Source: CAIKMD01 sp963702925 (lineage in GTDB: Bacteria > Pseudomonadota > Alphaproteobacteria > ATCC43930 > CGMCC-115725). From it: a stretch of DNA of 64,000 nt. Position 1 is the first letter of the stretch, and every line of letters starts with the position of its first letter. The notes beneath the pieces were generated by a model, which did not search any database, had not been told where the DNA came from, and saw nothing but the letters and a program-made list of their open reading frames with translations. Location of the stretch: NCBI GenBank assembly GCA_963702925.1, contig OY969771.1, positions 2,542,001 to 2,606,000 of the forward strand, written 5' to 3'. Positions 52,188 through 61,124 of this stretch are shown here, piece by piece. The position numbers were made by a program, and so were the translations under genes.

Positions 52188-53462
52188 ATGAAAGTGATCG
52201 TGATCGGCGGCGGGATTAGCGGGCTGACCATGGCGTTGAGCCTACACCAGGTTGGCGTGCCGGTCAGAGTCTATGAAGCGGCGCGCACGGTGACGCCGTT
52301 GGGCGTCGGCATCAATGTCCAGCCCAATGCCGTGCGCGAGCTGATCGAGCTCGGCTTGGGCGATGCGCTCGCGCGTCTCGGCATCGCGACGCAGGAGCTC
52401 GCCTTCTTCAACAAATTCGGCCAGCTCGTTTGGCGCGAGAAGCGCGGCCGCGCGGCGGGGTTCAACTGGCCGCAATACTCGATCCATCGCGGCCAGTTGC
52501 AGGTCATGCTGGCCGAGGCCACACGCGCGCGCATCGGCGCGGACAATCTGCGCACCGGCCATCAGCTTCAGAAATTCGAGCAGCGCGGCGACAAGGTGAT
52601 TGCCTCCTTCGTCGATCGCCAAACCGGCGCGGCGCTGACGGAGGACGAAGGCGATATTCTGGTCGGCGCCGACGGCATCCATTCGACGGTGCGGCGCCAA
52701 CTCTATCCGCAGGAAGGCGAGCCGAATTTCGCCGGGCAGATTCTCTGGCGCGCGGCGATCGAGACGGCGCCGTTTCTCGGCGGCGCGACCATGGCGATCG
52801 CCGGACATTTTCATCAGCGGGTGATCGCCTATCCGATCGGCCCGGCGGCTTCGGGCGCGGGCAAGTTGCTCACCAATTGGATCGCGCAGATGACGGTGGC
52901 CGACAAGGCGCCGCCGCGCGAGGATTGGAATCGCAAGGTCGCAAAGGAACGCTTCTTCGATGCGTTCCGCGACTGGAAATTCGATTGGCTCGACGTGCCG
53001 CGCCTGATTGCGGGAACCGACGAGATTTTCGAGTTTCCGCTGGTCGATCGCCACCCGGTCGCGCAATGGAGCTTCGGCCGGGTGACGCTGATCGGCGACG
53101 CCGCCCATCCGATGCAGCCGACCGGCTCGCAAGCCGGGTCGCAGGCGATCGTCGATGCCCGCATGCTGACGGCGGAATTGCTGGCGCAAGACGATCCGGT
53201 CGCGGCGCTGGCGCGCTATGACCGGATCCGCCGGCCGCCCATGAACGAGGTCATCTTGCGCAACCGCAATTTCGGCCCCGAGGCGGCGATGCAGCTGGCG
53301 GAAGAACGCGCGCCACAAGGGTTCAAATCGATCGAAGACGTGATCCCGCGCGCCGAGCTCGAGGCGATCTCGCGCTCGTTTCAAGCGGTTGCGGGGCTCG
53401 ATCCTGCCGCGCTCAACGCAAGGCCGTCTTTCGTGCCGCAAGGCGCAAGGGTTCAGCCATAG
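52188..53462 (+). CDS. FAD-dependent monooxygenase (salicylate-hydroxylase-like)
   Basis: A 424-aa group A flavoprotein hydroxylase from ATG 52188, with AAGGAG 13 nt upstream. The FAD dinucleotide motif GGGISG is at residues 7-12, the DG motif is LVGADGIHSTVRRQLYPQ, and the GD motif is TLIGDAAHPMQPTGSQAG. It resembles uncharacterised flavin-dependent oxidoreductases of soil bacteria. The substrate is unknown, and no ring-cleavage genes are adjacent. It is convergent with a SemiSWEET gene, with a 10-nt overlap. Confidence 0.88.
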   Translation: MKVIVIGGGISGLTMALSLHQVGVPVRVYEAARTVTPLGVGINVQPNAVRELIELGLGDALARLGIATQELAFFNKFGQLVWREKRGRAAGFNWPQYSIHRGQLQVMLAEATRARIGADNLRTGHQLQKFEQRGDKVIASFVDRQTGAALTEDEGDILVGADGIHSTVRRQLYPQEGEPNFAGQILWRAAIETAPFLGGATMAIAGHFHQRVIAYPIGPAASGAGKLLTNWIAQMTVADKAPPREDWNRKVAKERFFDAFRDWKFDWLDVPRLIAGTDEIFEFPLVDRHPVAQWSFGRVTLIGDAAHPMQPTGSQAGSQAIVDARMLTAELLAQDDPVAALARYDRIRRPPMNEVILRNRNFGPEAAMQLAEERAPQGFKSIEDVIPRAELEAISRSFQAVAGLDPAALNARPSFVPQGARVQP

Positions 53463-53707
53463 CGCAACTTGAAATAAAGAATCGCGCCCACGAGCACGAG
53501 GCTGGCGAGATTCGCGGCGACGATCGGAAGGTCGTGCTGCAGGAAACCGTAAGCGAGCCACAGCACGATGCCGGTGACCATCAGCACGAACATCTCGCGC
53601 GAAATGTCATGGGTCGAGCGCGTTCGCCACGCTTTGACGACCTGCGGCAAATAGGCGAAGCTGGTGCAAAATCCGGCCGCCAAGCCCAAAACCGTCATTC
53701 CCGTCAT
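53453..53707 (-). CDS. SemiSWEET-type (PQ-loop) membrane transporter
   Basis: An 84-aa three-helix protein with the PQ motif in SFAYLPQVVKAWRTRSTHDI and a MFVLMVTGIVLWLAYGF segment. Such proteins form dimers that carry sugars or similar solutes. ATG 53707 is chosen; ATG 53698 is an alternative. The substrate is unknown. Confidence 0.88.
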   Translation of the reverse strand: MTGMTVLGLAAGFCTSFAYLPQVVKAWRTRSTHDISREMFVLMVTGIVLWLAYGFLQHDLPIVAANLASLVLVGAILYFKLRYG

Positions 53708-53849
53708 TGCACAATTCCATTCGTGGCGCGGCGACACTGTGCCGGTGCTGCTGGGCTTCCGTCAATCGGCGCCGCTTTGCGCGCGCGGCGGAAAGGCCTA
53801 GAAACCCGGCAGGCGGTCGCGCTCCGTCCTTCAACACGGCAAAGGTGGT

Positions 53850-54809
53850 GTGGTGGAAACACGCAGAATCGGCAAGAACGGTCCTACAGTCTCGGTCGTC
53901 GGATTGGGCTGCAATAATTTCGGCGGCAGGCTCGATGTCGAAGGCACGCGCAAGGTCGTCGCCAAGGCGCTCGATCTTGGCATCACCTTGTTCGACACGG
54001 CGGATATCTATGGTGGCCGCGGCTACGGCAATTATGGCGGGTCCGAGGATCATCTCGGCCAGACGCTCGGCCCGCGGCGCAAGGACATCGTGCTTGCGAC
54101 CAAATTCGGCATGGCGATGAACGAGGCCGGCACGCTCAAAGGCGCCTCGCGCAGCTACATCATGTCGGCGGTCGAAGGCAGTCTCAAACGGCTGCGCACC
54201 GATTGGATCGACCTTTACCAGATTCATACGCCCAATTCCGCGACGCCGATCGAAGAGACCTTGCGCGCGCTCGACGATCTGGTGAAGCAGGGCAAGGTGC
54301 GCCACATCGGCTGCTCGAATTTTTCCAGCGCCGAGATCGACGCGGCGATGGCGACAGCAAAGCAACTCAGCCTTGCTGCGTTCGTTTCGGCGCAGGACGA
54401 ATACAGCCTTCTGGTGCGCGACATCGAGCGCGATCCGATGCCTTCGGTCGCTGCGCATGGGCTCGGCCTTTTGCCCTATTTTCCGCTCGCCAGCGGCATG
54501 CTGACCGGCAAATACCAGCGCAACGCGCCGGCGCCCAAGGGCGCGCGGCTTTCCGGGCCTGGCCTTTCCGGGCGCTATATGAACGAGGCCAATTGGGCGG
54601 TGGTGGAGCGGCTCGAAAAATTCTGCGCCGCGCGCGGCAAAAGCCTGCTGCAGCTCGCCTTCGCCTGGCTGCTCGCGCATGATCTGGTGCCGAGCGTCAT
54701 CGCCGGCGCCACCAGCCCGGAGCAGGTCGAGCAGAATGTCCACGCCGCCGGCTGGACGCTGACGCCGGAGGAAAAGGCCGAGCTCGATCGCTTGACCCAG
54801 AAAGGCTGA
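53850..54809 (+). CDS. Aldo/keto reductase
   Basis: A 319-aa NADPH-dependent TIM-barrel oxidoreductase. Landmarks are FDTADIYGGRGYGNYGGSED (Asp and Tyr), VLATKFGMA (Lys), WIDLYQIHTPNSATPIEETL (His), and IAGATSPEQVEQNVHAAGW near the cofactor site. The start is one of two consecutive GTG codons (53850 or 53853) behind AAAGG. The natural substrate is unknown. Confidence 0.92.
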   Translation: MVETRRIGKNGPTVSVVGLGCNNFGGRLDVEGTRKVVAKALDLGITLFDTADIYGGRGYGNYGGSEDHLGQTLGPRRKDIVLATKFGMAMNEAGTLKGASRSYIMSAVEGSLKRLRTDWIDLYQIHTPNSATPIEETLRALDDLVKQGKVRHIGCSNFSSAEIDAAMATAKQLSLAAFVSAQDEYSLLVRDIERDPMPSVAAHGLGLLPYFPLASGMLTGKYQRNAPAPKGARLSGPGLSGRYMNEANWAVVERLEKFCAARGKSLLQLAFAWLLAHDLVPSVIAGATSPEQVEQNVHAAGWTLTPEEKAELDRLTQKG

Positions 54810-54821
54810 TCGACGCGCCGC

Positions 54822-55625
54822 CTAGGCTTTGAGCTTGTAGCCGCGCGCGATCATCGCGTAGGAAACCGCGATCAAGAGGGCGTTGATGACGGTCAAGAGT
54901 GCCGCGCCCACGAGCAAGGAGGCTTCCGCCCGCCCGGTCAGGCCGTAACGGAACCCGTCGATCATATAGAAGAACGGATTGCACAGCGCGATCCGGTGCC
55001 ACAGCGGCGGCAATTGCTCGATCGAATAAAACGTGCCGGACAGAAACGCCAGCGGCGTCACGATGAAATTGGTGATCGCCGCGAGATGGTCGAACTTGTC
55101 GGCCCAGATGCCGCCGATGACGCCCAAGAGCGACAGCATCAGCGAGGCCGCGCTGGCGTAAAACAGCGCGGCCAGCGGCGCGGCGAGATGAACCGGCACG
55201 AAGAACGCCATCGCCGCCGTCACCACGATGCCGACGGCGAGACCGCGTGTCAGCCCGCCCAGGGCCAGGCCCATGGTCAGCTCCATCGCATTCAAAGGCG
55301 GCATCAGCAGGTCGATGATGTTGCCCTGCATCTTCGAGATCATGATCGACGAGGTGGTATTGGCGAAGGCGTTCTGGGTCATGGCCATCATCACCAGGCC
55401 GGGCGCCAGGAATTCGAGAAACGGTCCGCCCGCGATCTGGCGGCCCTGGCCGCCCAGGGCGAGCAGAAAGACCGCGAGGAAGATCAAGGTCGTCACCACC
55501 GGCGCGAAGACGGTCTGCATCGAAACCTTGAGAAAACGATGGACCTCGCGCACATAAAGGGTCCAAAAGCCCTGCCAGTTGACGGCGCCGAAACGGCGCA
55601 CGGATGGCGCAAGCGGGGCATGCAT
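54822..55625 (-). CDS. ABC-2 type transporter permease, orphan
   Basis: A 267-aa inner-membrane protein with six hydrophobic segments, for example VVTTLIFLAVFLLALGG, and the ABC-2 signature AFLSGTFYSIEQLPPLWHRI and NPFFYMIDGFRYG. GAGAGGAT precedes ATG 55625. Such permeases export drugs, lipids or polysaccharides with a separate ATPase. No ATPase is adjacent, so its partner must lie elsewhere. The neighbours, an aldo/keto reductase and recX, give no clue. Confidence 0.9.
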   Translation of the reverse strand: MHAPLAPSVRRFGAVNWQGFWTLYVREVHRFLKVSMQTVFAPVVTTLIFLAVFLLALGGQGRQIAGGPFLEFLAPGLVMMAMTQNAFANTTSSIMISKMQGNIIDLLMPPLNAMELTMGLALGGLTRGLAVGIVVTAAMAFFVPVHLAAPLAALFYASAASLMLSLLGVIGGIWADKFDHLAAITNFIVTPLAFLSGTFYSIEQLPPLWHRIALCNPFFYMIDGFRYGLTGRAEASLLVGAALLTVINALLIAVSYAMIARGYKLKA

Positions 55626-55690
55626 GGCGTATCCTCTCCCTGAATGGCGCGCAGCTTAGGCGGCGCGCTGGGCGACGGGCAAGACGAGGC

Positions 55691-56275
55691 ATGGCAGCAC
55701 CGAGAAAACCGAAGGACCGCAAGACGCCACGCGCGCTCACCGCGACGTCGCTCGAGAACGCGGCGCTTTACCATCTCGGCCGCTTCGCCAGCTCGAGCGC
55801 GAATTTGCGCCGCATCCTTTTGCGCAAGGTCGCGCGCGCCGCCGGCGAGGGCGGCGACACGGCCGAGGGTACGCGTCTCGTCGACGAGCTGATCGCGCGT
55901 TACCTCGCCAGCGGCCTGCTCGATGATCGCAACTATGCGGCCCAAGCCGCGTCGAGCCTGGCGCGTCGCGGCGCGTCGCGCTTTTCGATCGGCGGCCGGC
56001 TCGCGCAGAAAGGCGTCCCGTCCGAACTCGTGAAGGAAGCGTTTGGCAGCCTCGAGGAGTCAGGCAATAGCGAGCTCGCGGCCGCCTGCGCGCTCGTGCG
56101 CCGCCGGCGCCTCGGCCCTTACCGCCCCGCTGCTTCACGCCCGACCTGGTACCGCAAAGACATGGCGACCTTGGCGCGCGCCGGCTTCGGCTTTGACTTG
56201 GTACGCCGCGTGCTCGCCGTGCCCGACGTCGCGGCGCTCGAAGCGCTGGCGCGCGGCGACGACAACTCAGACTGA
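55691..56275 (+). CDS. recX: RecX-family regulatory protein
   Basis: A 194-aa protein from ATG 55691. It shows the three-helix repeats of RecX: ALYHLGRFASSSANLRRIL, LVDELIARYLASGLLDDRNY, and SRFSIGGRLAQKGVPSELV. The basic N-terminus (RKPKDRKTPR) and lack of an adjacent recA fit alphaproteobacterial RecX. It modulates RecA filaments in recombination. It overlaps the convergent MscS gene by 9 nt. Confidence 0.85.
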   Translation: MAAPRKPKDRKTPRALTATSLENAALYHLGRFASSSANLRRILLRKVARAAGEGGDTAEGTRLVDELIARYLASGLLDDRNYAAQAASSLARRGASRFSIGGRLAQKGVPSELVKEAFGSLEESGNSELAAACALVRRRRLGPYRPAASRPTWYRKDMATLARAGFGFDLVRRVLAVPDVAALEALARGDDNSD

Positions 56276-58441
56276 TTTGGCCTGCTCTTCCGGCGCGGGC
56301 GCTTGGGTCGCCGCCGGCCGCGGCTGATCGGCGAGATAATTGACCTGATTCACCGATGCCATGGCGATGCCGGCGCGATCGAAGGCCTTTTTGAGCATCC
56401 GGTTGAATTCGCGGCCGAGCTCCAATTGATAAGGCGGCGCCGCTTTGATACGCGCACGGATCACCATGGCCGTATCGGTAAAACGGTCGAGGCCGAGAAT
56501 TTCGAGCGGCGCCAGCACGTAGCGCGCCCAGCGCGGTTCGGCGGCAAGCGCCGCGCCGGCTTCGCGCATGATCTCGATCACGCGGTCGGGGTCTTCCTTG
56601 TAAAGGACGCCCGCATCGCACACGACATAGGCGAAGTCGCGGCTCATATTGAGCACGGTCGAGACCTCGCTGAACGGCACCGTATGGACAATGCCCGCCG
56701 GGTCGCGCAGGCGGAACGTGCGGATCGACAGCGCCTCGACCGTACCGAGATGGCCTTTGCCGACATCGACCAGATCGCCGATCGCGAAAGTGTCTTCGAC
56801 CAGGATAAAGAAGCCGTTGATCACGTCCTTGACGAGGGCCTGCGCGCCGAAGCCGACTGCCACGCCCGCGATGCCGGCGCCGGCCAGCAATGGCACAATG
56901 TTGAGTCCGAATGCGGACAGAATCATCAGTGCGGCGATGGTGATGAAGATCGCGAGCACGGTCGTGCGCAGCAGCGGCAACAAGGTGCGTGCGCGCGAGC
57001 GTCCGGCGTGATTGAGCTCCGCGAGGCGGCGCTCGATCATCGAGCTGAAGAATTCCCAGAGGATCAAGCCGCCGACGATGAGCACTGTCAGCGAGATCAC
57101 GTTGCCGGTCGCGCGCTGTTGCGCCAAGGCGCCGAGCCAGGTGAAAGCCTCGACGCCCCAAGCCTGCAGCAAGGCCAGCGCGCCGAGCGCATAGACGGTC
57201 ACGGAGCAGACGATCCGTAAAATCGCGGTGTAGCGATTGGCGCGGGTTTCGATCGCAGGGAAGCGCGCCTTGAGCTCGGGGCTGACCGCGAAGCCGCGTT
57301 GAAGGATTTCGTCGATGAAGCGGGCGAGAAGCGCGGCGCCGGTGATCACGACGAGACTCAACGCCGTCGCGCGCAGCAAAAAGGCGAACCCGCCTTCGGC
57401 ATTGAGCATATAGCTGCCGAAGGTCGCGAGCACATAGACCACGGCAAGAACATGCCACGTCTCTGCGAACCGGTTGCGCAGGCTGCGCCATCCGCTTTTG
57501 CCTTCCTGCTCGTGCCCGCGCAGCCAGTCGGAGACCGGCTTGCGGTTCTGGAGCACGAAGATGATCGCGAGCACCGCCAGGACAAGCACGGAAACACGCA
57601 TGAGCAGGCCGACGATGGGGCCGGGCGCGCCGAGCCACCAGGCGCCGACCGATGCAGCATAGCCATAGGCCGCCCACTGCGCGAAACGCCGCATCCAGAT
57701 ATAAAGATAGTTCCGCGTCTCGTCGGTGAGCGTGTAAAGCGGCTGCGCCGCCGGGGCCAGCAGCACAACCCGCGCGACGGCCAAGAACCCGCGCGCCCAA
57801 ACGGTCGCGGCAATGATCACGCCGGCGACGCCGCGCGTGCCGGTGTGCGGCTCGGTCATCGGCATAACGAAAGTCGCGACGCCGGCGAAAATCAGCACCG
57901 GCAATAATTCGACAAGGGCGGCGATTGTCAGCAGCAACAGCCTGATTGGCAGTCTTTCGCTCGACGCCGCATAAAGCCGCGCGGCCGCGCGATGCAACAG
58001 CAGTCGCGCGGCGAGGTCGGCGACCAGGCCGGCGCCAAAAATCACGGCGAGCTTGCCGAAAATGTCGAGCCAGCGCTGCCGCAGCTGCGGGTCGCTCGCC
58101 TGGGCCGTGACCCAGGCGAAGATGCGCGGCGCTTGCACCAGCACTGGCGCGGCCGCGAGGATCTCGGCGCCGACCGCGTCGAGCTCGGCCGGGAGATTCG
58201 CGAACCAGGCGAGCGGCGACGGCGCGGCGGCTTGCTGCTGCGCGGTTTGTGCCGCGATCAGCGCTTGAAGCTCGTCGATGAGCTGCGCGCGCGCCTTGTC
58301 ATCCTTGAGCGTCGCGACCGTCTGCTGCAGCTGCTGGGTGGTCGGCGCCGCCGGCGCGGTATCGGCACGCGCCGTCGCCGGCGCGAGAAGGCACAAGATC
58401 AATACGGCAAGAGCGCGCAAAGGGCGGCACAGTTGTTTCAT
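56267..58441 (-). CDS. MscS-family mechanosensitive channel (YbiO-like)
   Basis: A 724-aa protein with a signal-peptide-like start (LAVLILCLLAPATARAD), a coiled periplasmic part, and many membrane segments before the MscS core. The pore-lining helix region is GAGIAGVAVGFGAQALVKDV, followed by NGFFILVEDTFAIGDLVDVG and the cytoplasmic beta domain with IRTFRLRDPAGIVHTVPFSE. Length and extra N-terminal segments match the large MscM/YbiO class, which releases solutes on osmotic down-shock. Confidence 0.92.
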   Translation of the reverse strand: MKQLCRPLRALAVLILCLLAPATARADTAPAAPTTQQLQQTVATLKDDKARAQLIDELQALIAAQTAQQQAAAPSPLAWFANLPAELDAVGAEILAAAPVLVQAPRIFAWVTAQASDPQLRQRWLDIFGKLAVIFGAGLVADLAARLLLHRAAARLYAASSERLPIRLLLLTIAALVELLPVLIFAGVATFVMPMTEPHTGTRGVAGVIIAATVWARGFLAVARVVLLAPAAQPLYTLTDETRNYLYIWMRRFAQWAAYGYAASVGAWWLGAPGPIVGLLMRVSVLVLAVLAIIFVLQNRKPVSDWLRGHEQEGKSGWRSLRNRFAETWHVLAVVYVLATFGSYMLNAEGGFAFLLRATALSLVVITGAALLARFIDEILQRGFAVSPELKARFPAIETRANRYTAILRIVCSVTVYALGALALLQAWGVEAFTWLGALAQQRATGNVISLTVLIVGGLILWEFFSSMIERRLAELNHAGRSRARTLLPLLRTTVLAIFITIAALMILSAFGLNIVPLLAGAGIAGVAVGFGAQALVKDVINGFFILVEDTFAIGDLVDVGKGHLGTVEALSIRTFRLRDPAGIVHTVPFSEVSTVLNMSRDFAYVVCDAGVLYKEDPDRVIEIMREAGAALAAEPRWARYVLAPLEILGLDRFTDTAMVIRARIKAAPPYQLELGREFNRMLKKAFDRAGIAMASVNQVNYLADQPRPAATQAPAPEEQAKSV

Positions 58442-58488
58442 GGCGCGAAAGCTTAGTCGCCCTTCATGGCAAGGCCAAGGCGGCGGAT

Positions 58489-59124
58489 TTACCAGACCGC
58501 CTTCAAAAGGCCGCGCGCCGCCAAAATCAACAAAGCAACTCCAGAGGACAACAGGATTCCGCCGGAAATGCGGTTAAGCCACAGCATGACCACATCGCCC
58601 GCCAGATGGCGCACGCCGGCGATGCCGAAGCTCAATCCCAGCCACCACAGCAGCGAGCCGAGGAACACGCCGCCGACCAAGACCGAAGCTTCGGCGAAAC
58701 CGGTCACGGCATCGGCACCGACTTTGGCGAAGATCGCGGCAAAGCTCAGCAAGGTGATCGGATTGGCAATGGTGAGCGCGTAGGTCGAGGCGAAAGCGCC
58801 GAGCAAGGCCTCGCCGGCCAACGGCTCGGGTTCGCGCGCGCGCACCATGAAGAGCGATTTCACGCCGAAGCCGAGAAGAAACAAGCCGCCGGCGAGTCCG
58901 AACCAATCCTCGTAATCGAGCAGCCAGTCGCGCAGATAGGTGAGCCCCAGCGCGGCGATAAGGCCCAAGCTGGTGTCGGCCATGGCGGCGCCCAGGCCCG
59001 AGGCGAAGCCGTAAAGCGGGCCTTCGAACAAACAGCGGCGCACGCACAGCACGCCCACCGGCCCGACCGGCAGGGCGATGACGATGCCGACGGCGATGCC
59101 TTTCAGGATGATGACCAGCAGCAT
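58489..59124 (-). CDS. LysE-family exporter
   Basis: A 211-aa membrane protein with six helices. The LysE/RhtB signature IVIALPVGPVGVLCVRRCLF is at the N-terminus, then YALTIANPITLLSFAAIFAK. I start it at ATG 59124; the longer upstream frame lacks homology. The family exports amino acids, but the specific substrate is not predictable. Confidence 0.9.
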   Translation of the reverse strand: MLLVIILKGIAVGIVIALPVGPVGVLCVRRCLFEGPLYGFASGLGAAMADTSLGLIAALGLTYLRDWLLDYEDWFGLAGGLFLLGFGVKSLFMVRAREPEPLAGEALLGAFASTYALTIANPITLLSFAAIFAKVGADAVTGFAEASVLVGGVFLGSLLWWLGLSFGIAGVRHLAGDVVMLWLNRISGGILLSSGVALLILAARGLLKAVW

Positions 59125-59271
59125 GAGCGCGGACAGTCTTGGCGATGCCACCGTATTTTCGCAACCGGAAAGCAAGGCTCCGGATGCGGAACGCGTCACT
59201 CGCCGCGCGGCGCCGGCCCGAGGGGCTGTAAAGCGCAGGCTTGGGCGCTAAGCTGCGGCTTGGACAAGGCG

Positions 59272-59937
59272 ATGAGCGATAAACCCGAGGACAAGCTAAG
59301 CCAAACGCGACCCAAGCTGGTCGAAAGCAAGGAACGCTGGGCGAAGGACGGGCGGCTCATCACCGGCCGCGCGGCGCCGCGCGGCGAACGCTTGCCGCCC
59401 GGCCAGCATCTGGTGCGCGATTGGCCGGTGCTCGATCTCGGCGTGCTGCCGAAGGTCGCGACCGAGCAATGGCGGATCGCGGTCGACGGGTTGGTCGAAA
59501 ACCCGCTCGCTTGGAGCTGGGCGGAATTCCTGGCGCAGCCGCAATCTCGCGACGTCTCCGATATTCATTGCGTCACGGCTTGGTCGCGCTTCGACAATCA
59601 ATGGGATGGCGTCAGCGCCAAGCATCTTCTCGCCCTCAGCAAGCCGAAGCCCGAGGCGCGCTTCGTCGTGTTTCACAGCTGTGACGATTACACCACCAAT
59701 TTGCCGCTCGCCGATTTCGACGATGACGACGTGCTGCTGGCGCATGCTTGGCAAGGCAAGCCTTTGCCGGCCGAGCATGGCGGGCCGGTGCGCGCGATCG
59801 TGCCGAAGCTTTATTTCTGGAAGAGCGCGAAATGGATCCGGCGCATCGAATTCATCGCGCAAGACCGCGCCGGCTTCTGGGAGCAGCGCGGCTATCACGA
59901 CCGCGGCGATCCCTGGAACGAAGAACGCTATAGTTAG
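59272..59937 (+). CDS. Sulfite-oxidase-like molybdopterin oxidoreductase (YuiH-like)
   Basis: A 221-aa protein from ATG 59272 with an oxidoreductase-molybdopterin fold. Cys100 in SDIHCVTAWSRFDNQWDGV is the likely Mo ligand; VFHSCDDYTTNLPLADFDDD and LPAEHGGPVRAIVPKLYFWK are other conserved parts. No Tat or Sec signal peptide is seen, unlike MsrP, so it may be cytoplasmic. The substrate is unknown. Confidence 0.88.
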   Translation: MSDKPEDKLSQTRPKLVESKERWAKDGRLITGRAAPRGERLPPGQHLVRDWPVLDLGVLPKVATEQWRIAVDGLVENPLAWSWAEFLAQPQSRDVSDIHCVTAWSRFDNQWDGVSAKHLLALSKPKPEARFVVFHSCDDYTTNLPLADFDDDDVLLAHAWQGKPLPAEHGGPVRAIVPKLYFWKSAKWIRRIEFIAQDRAGFWEQRGYHDRGDPWNEERYS

Positions 59938-59946
59938 AAGGGGACG

Positions 59947-60081
59947 ATGCGGAAAGAAGACTGCGCCGCGCTCGATTTCTCGCTCCGGAACATCGCCGGC
60001 GCGCTCGCGGCCGAAATCGGCGCAGCCCTCGGCGCGTGGATGCTTGACCGAACACAACATTACAGCGAATTAAGCCGATGA
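59947..60081 (+). CDS. Possible small protein (44 aa), unknown
   Basis: An ATG-to-TGA frame that begins 9 nt after the sulfite-oxidase-like stop, with AAGGGG just upstream. The product has an amphipathic Ala/Gly-rich helix (NIAGALAAEIGAALGAW) flanked by charged ends. Codon use matches neighbours. I know no family; it may be chance. Confidence 0.35.
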   Translation: MRKEDCAALDFSLRNIAGALAAEIGAALGAWMLDRTQHYSELSR

Positions 60082-60172
60082 TCCCACGCTTGGGCTTGAT
60101 TTCCGCCGCGAAATTGCGGCGTGATGGCGCCCCGGTTCGACAAGAAACCTGACAGGGAGTATTCGCGTCGCC

Positions 60173-61114
60173 ATGGATGCCATGATCGAGGTTCGCCACC
60201 TGACACGTCGCTTTGGGCCGGTGACGGCCGTGGACGATGTGTCGTTCTCGGTCAAGCGCGGCGAGGTCTTGGGATTCCTGGGCCCGAACGGCGCCGGAAA
60301 ATCGACCACCATGAAAGTCATCACCGGCTTTCTTGCGCCGACCGAAGGCACCGCCGTGGTGTGCGGCGCCGACATCGTTGCCGACCCGATCGCGGCCAAG
60401 CGCCATATCGGCTATCTGCCGGAAGGCGCGCCGGCCTATCCGGACATGACGCCGTTGAGCTTTCTGCGTTTCATCGCGCGGATTCGCGGCTTCGACGGCG
60501 ATGAGGCGCAAAAGCGCATCGATCTCGCGGTCAAGCGCACCGCGCTCGAAACCGTTCTGGCGCAGCCGATCGACACGCTTTCCAAAGGTTTCAAGCGCCG
60601 CGTCGGCCTGGCGCAAGCCTTGCTGCACGATCCCGAGGTGCTGATCCTCGACGAGCCGACCGACGGGCTCGACCCGAACCAAAAGCATGAGGTGCGCACG
60701 CTCATCACCGAGCTCGCGCCGGCAAAGGCGATCATCATTTCGACGCACATCCTCGAAGAGGTCGACGCCGTGTGCAGCCGCGCGACCATCATCGCGCGCG
60801 GCAAGCTGCTGGCCGACGGCACGCCCGGCGAGCTCGAAGCGCGCTCGCGCCACCATAACGCGGTGCGGCTCGCGATTGCGGGCGACGCTTCCGATGCGGT
60901 CACTTCCTTGCTGCGTCTGCCCGGCGTGCAATCGGTCGAACCGGTCGACGACGCCGAAGGACCCGGCTTCATGATCTTTCCGCGCGACGGCCGCAACATC
61001 ATGGCGGAGGTCACCGATCTCGTGCATACCGCCGGCTGGACGGTCGCCGGCATCAGGGTCGAGCGCGGGCGTCTCGACGATGTCTTCCGCGCCATCACCA
61101 GCAAAGCGGCTTGA
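60173..61114 (+). CDS. ABC transporter ATPase, Gld-type module
   Basis: A 313-aa ATPase. Walker A is GPNGAGKSTTM near residue 41, the signature is the degenerate LSKGFKRRVGLAQAL, and Walker B is LILDEPTDGLDPNQ. These match the GldA-like class, called after gliding proteins but widespread. It heads a module with a permease, a GldG-like protein and a DUF4340 protein. ATG 60182 is an alternative start. The transported substrate of such modules in proteobacteria is unknown. Confidence 0.92.
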   Translation: MDAMIEVRHLTRRFGPVTAVDDVSFSVKRGEVLGFLGPNGAGKSTTMKVITGFLAPTEGTAVVCGADIVADPIAAKRHIGYLPEGAPAYPDMTPLSFLRFIARIRGFDGDEAQKRIDLAVKRTALETVLAQPIDTLSKGFKRRVGLAQALLHDPEVLILDEPTDGLDPNQKHEVRTLITELAPAKAIIISTHILEEVDAVCSRATIIARGKLLADGTPGELEARSRHHNAVRLAIAGDASDAVTSLLRLPGVQSVEPVDDAEGPGFMIFPRDGRNIMAEVTDLVHTAGWTVAGIRVERGRLDDVFRAITSKAA

Positions 61115-61124
61115 GCGCAACCCG

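Noticed and set aside
55737..57800. A 687-codon minus-strand open frame across recX and the MscS gene
   Set aside because: It is Arg-rich, low in motifs, and conflicts with two well-supported genes.
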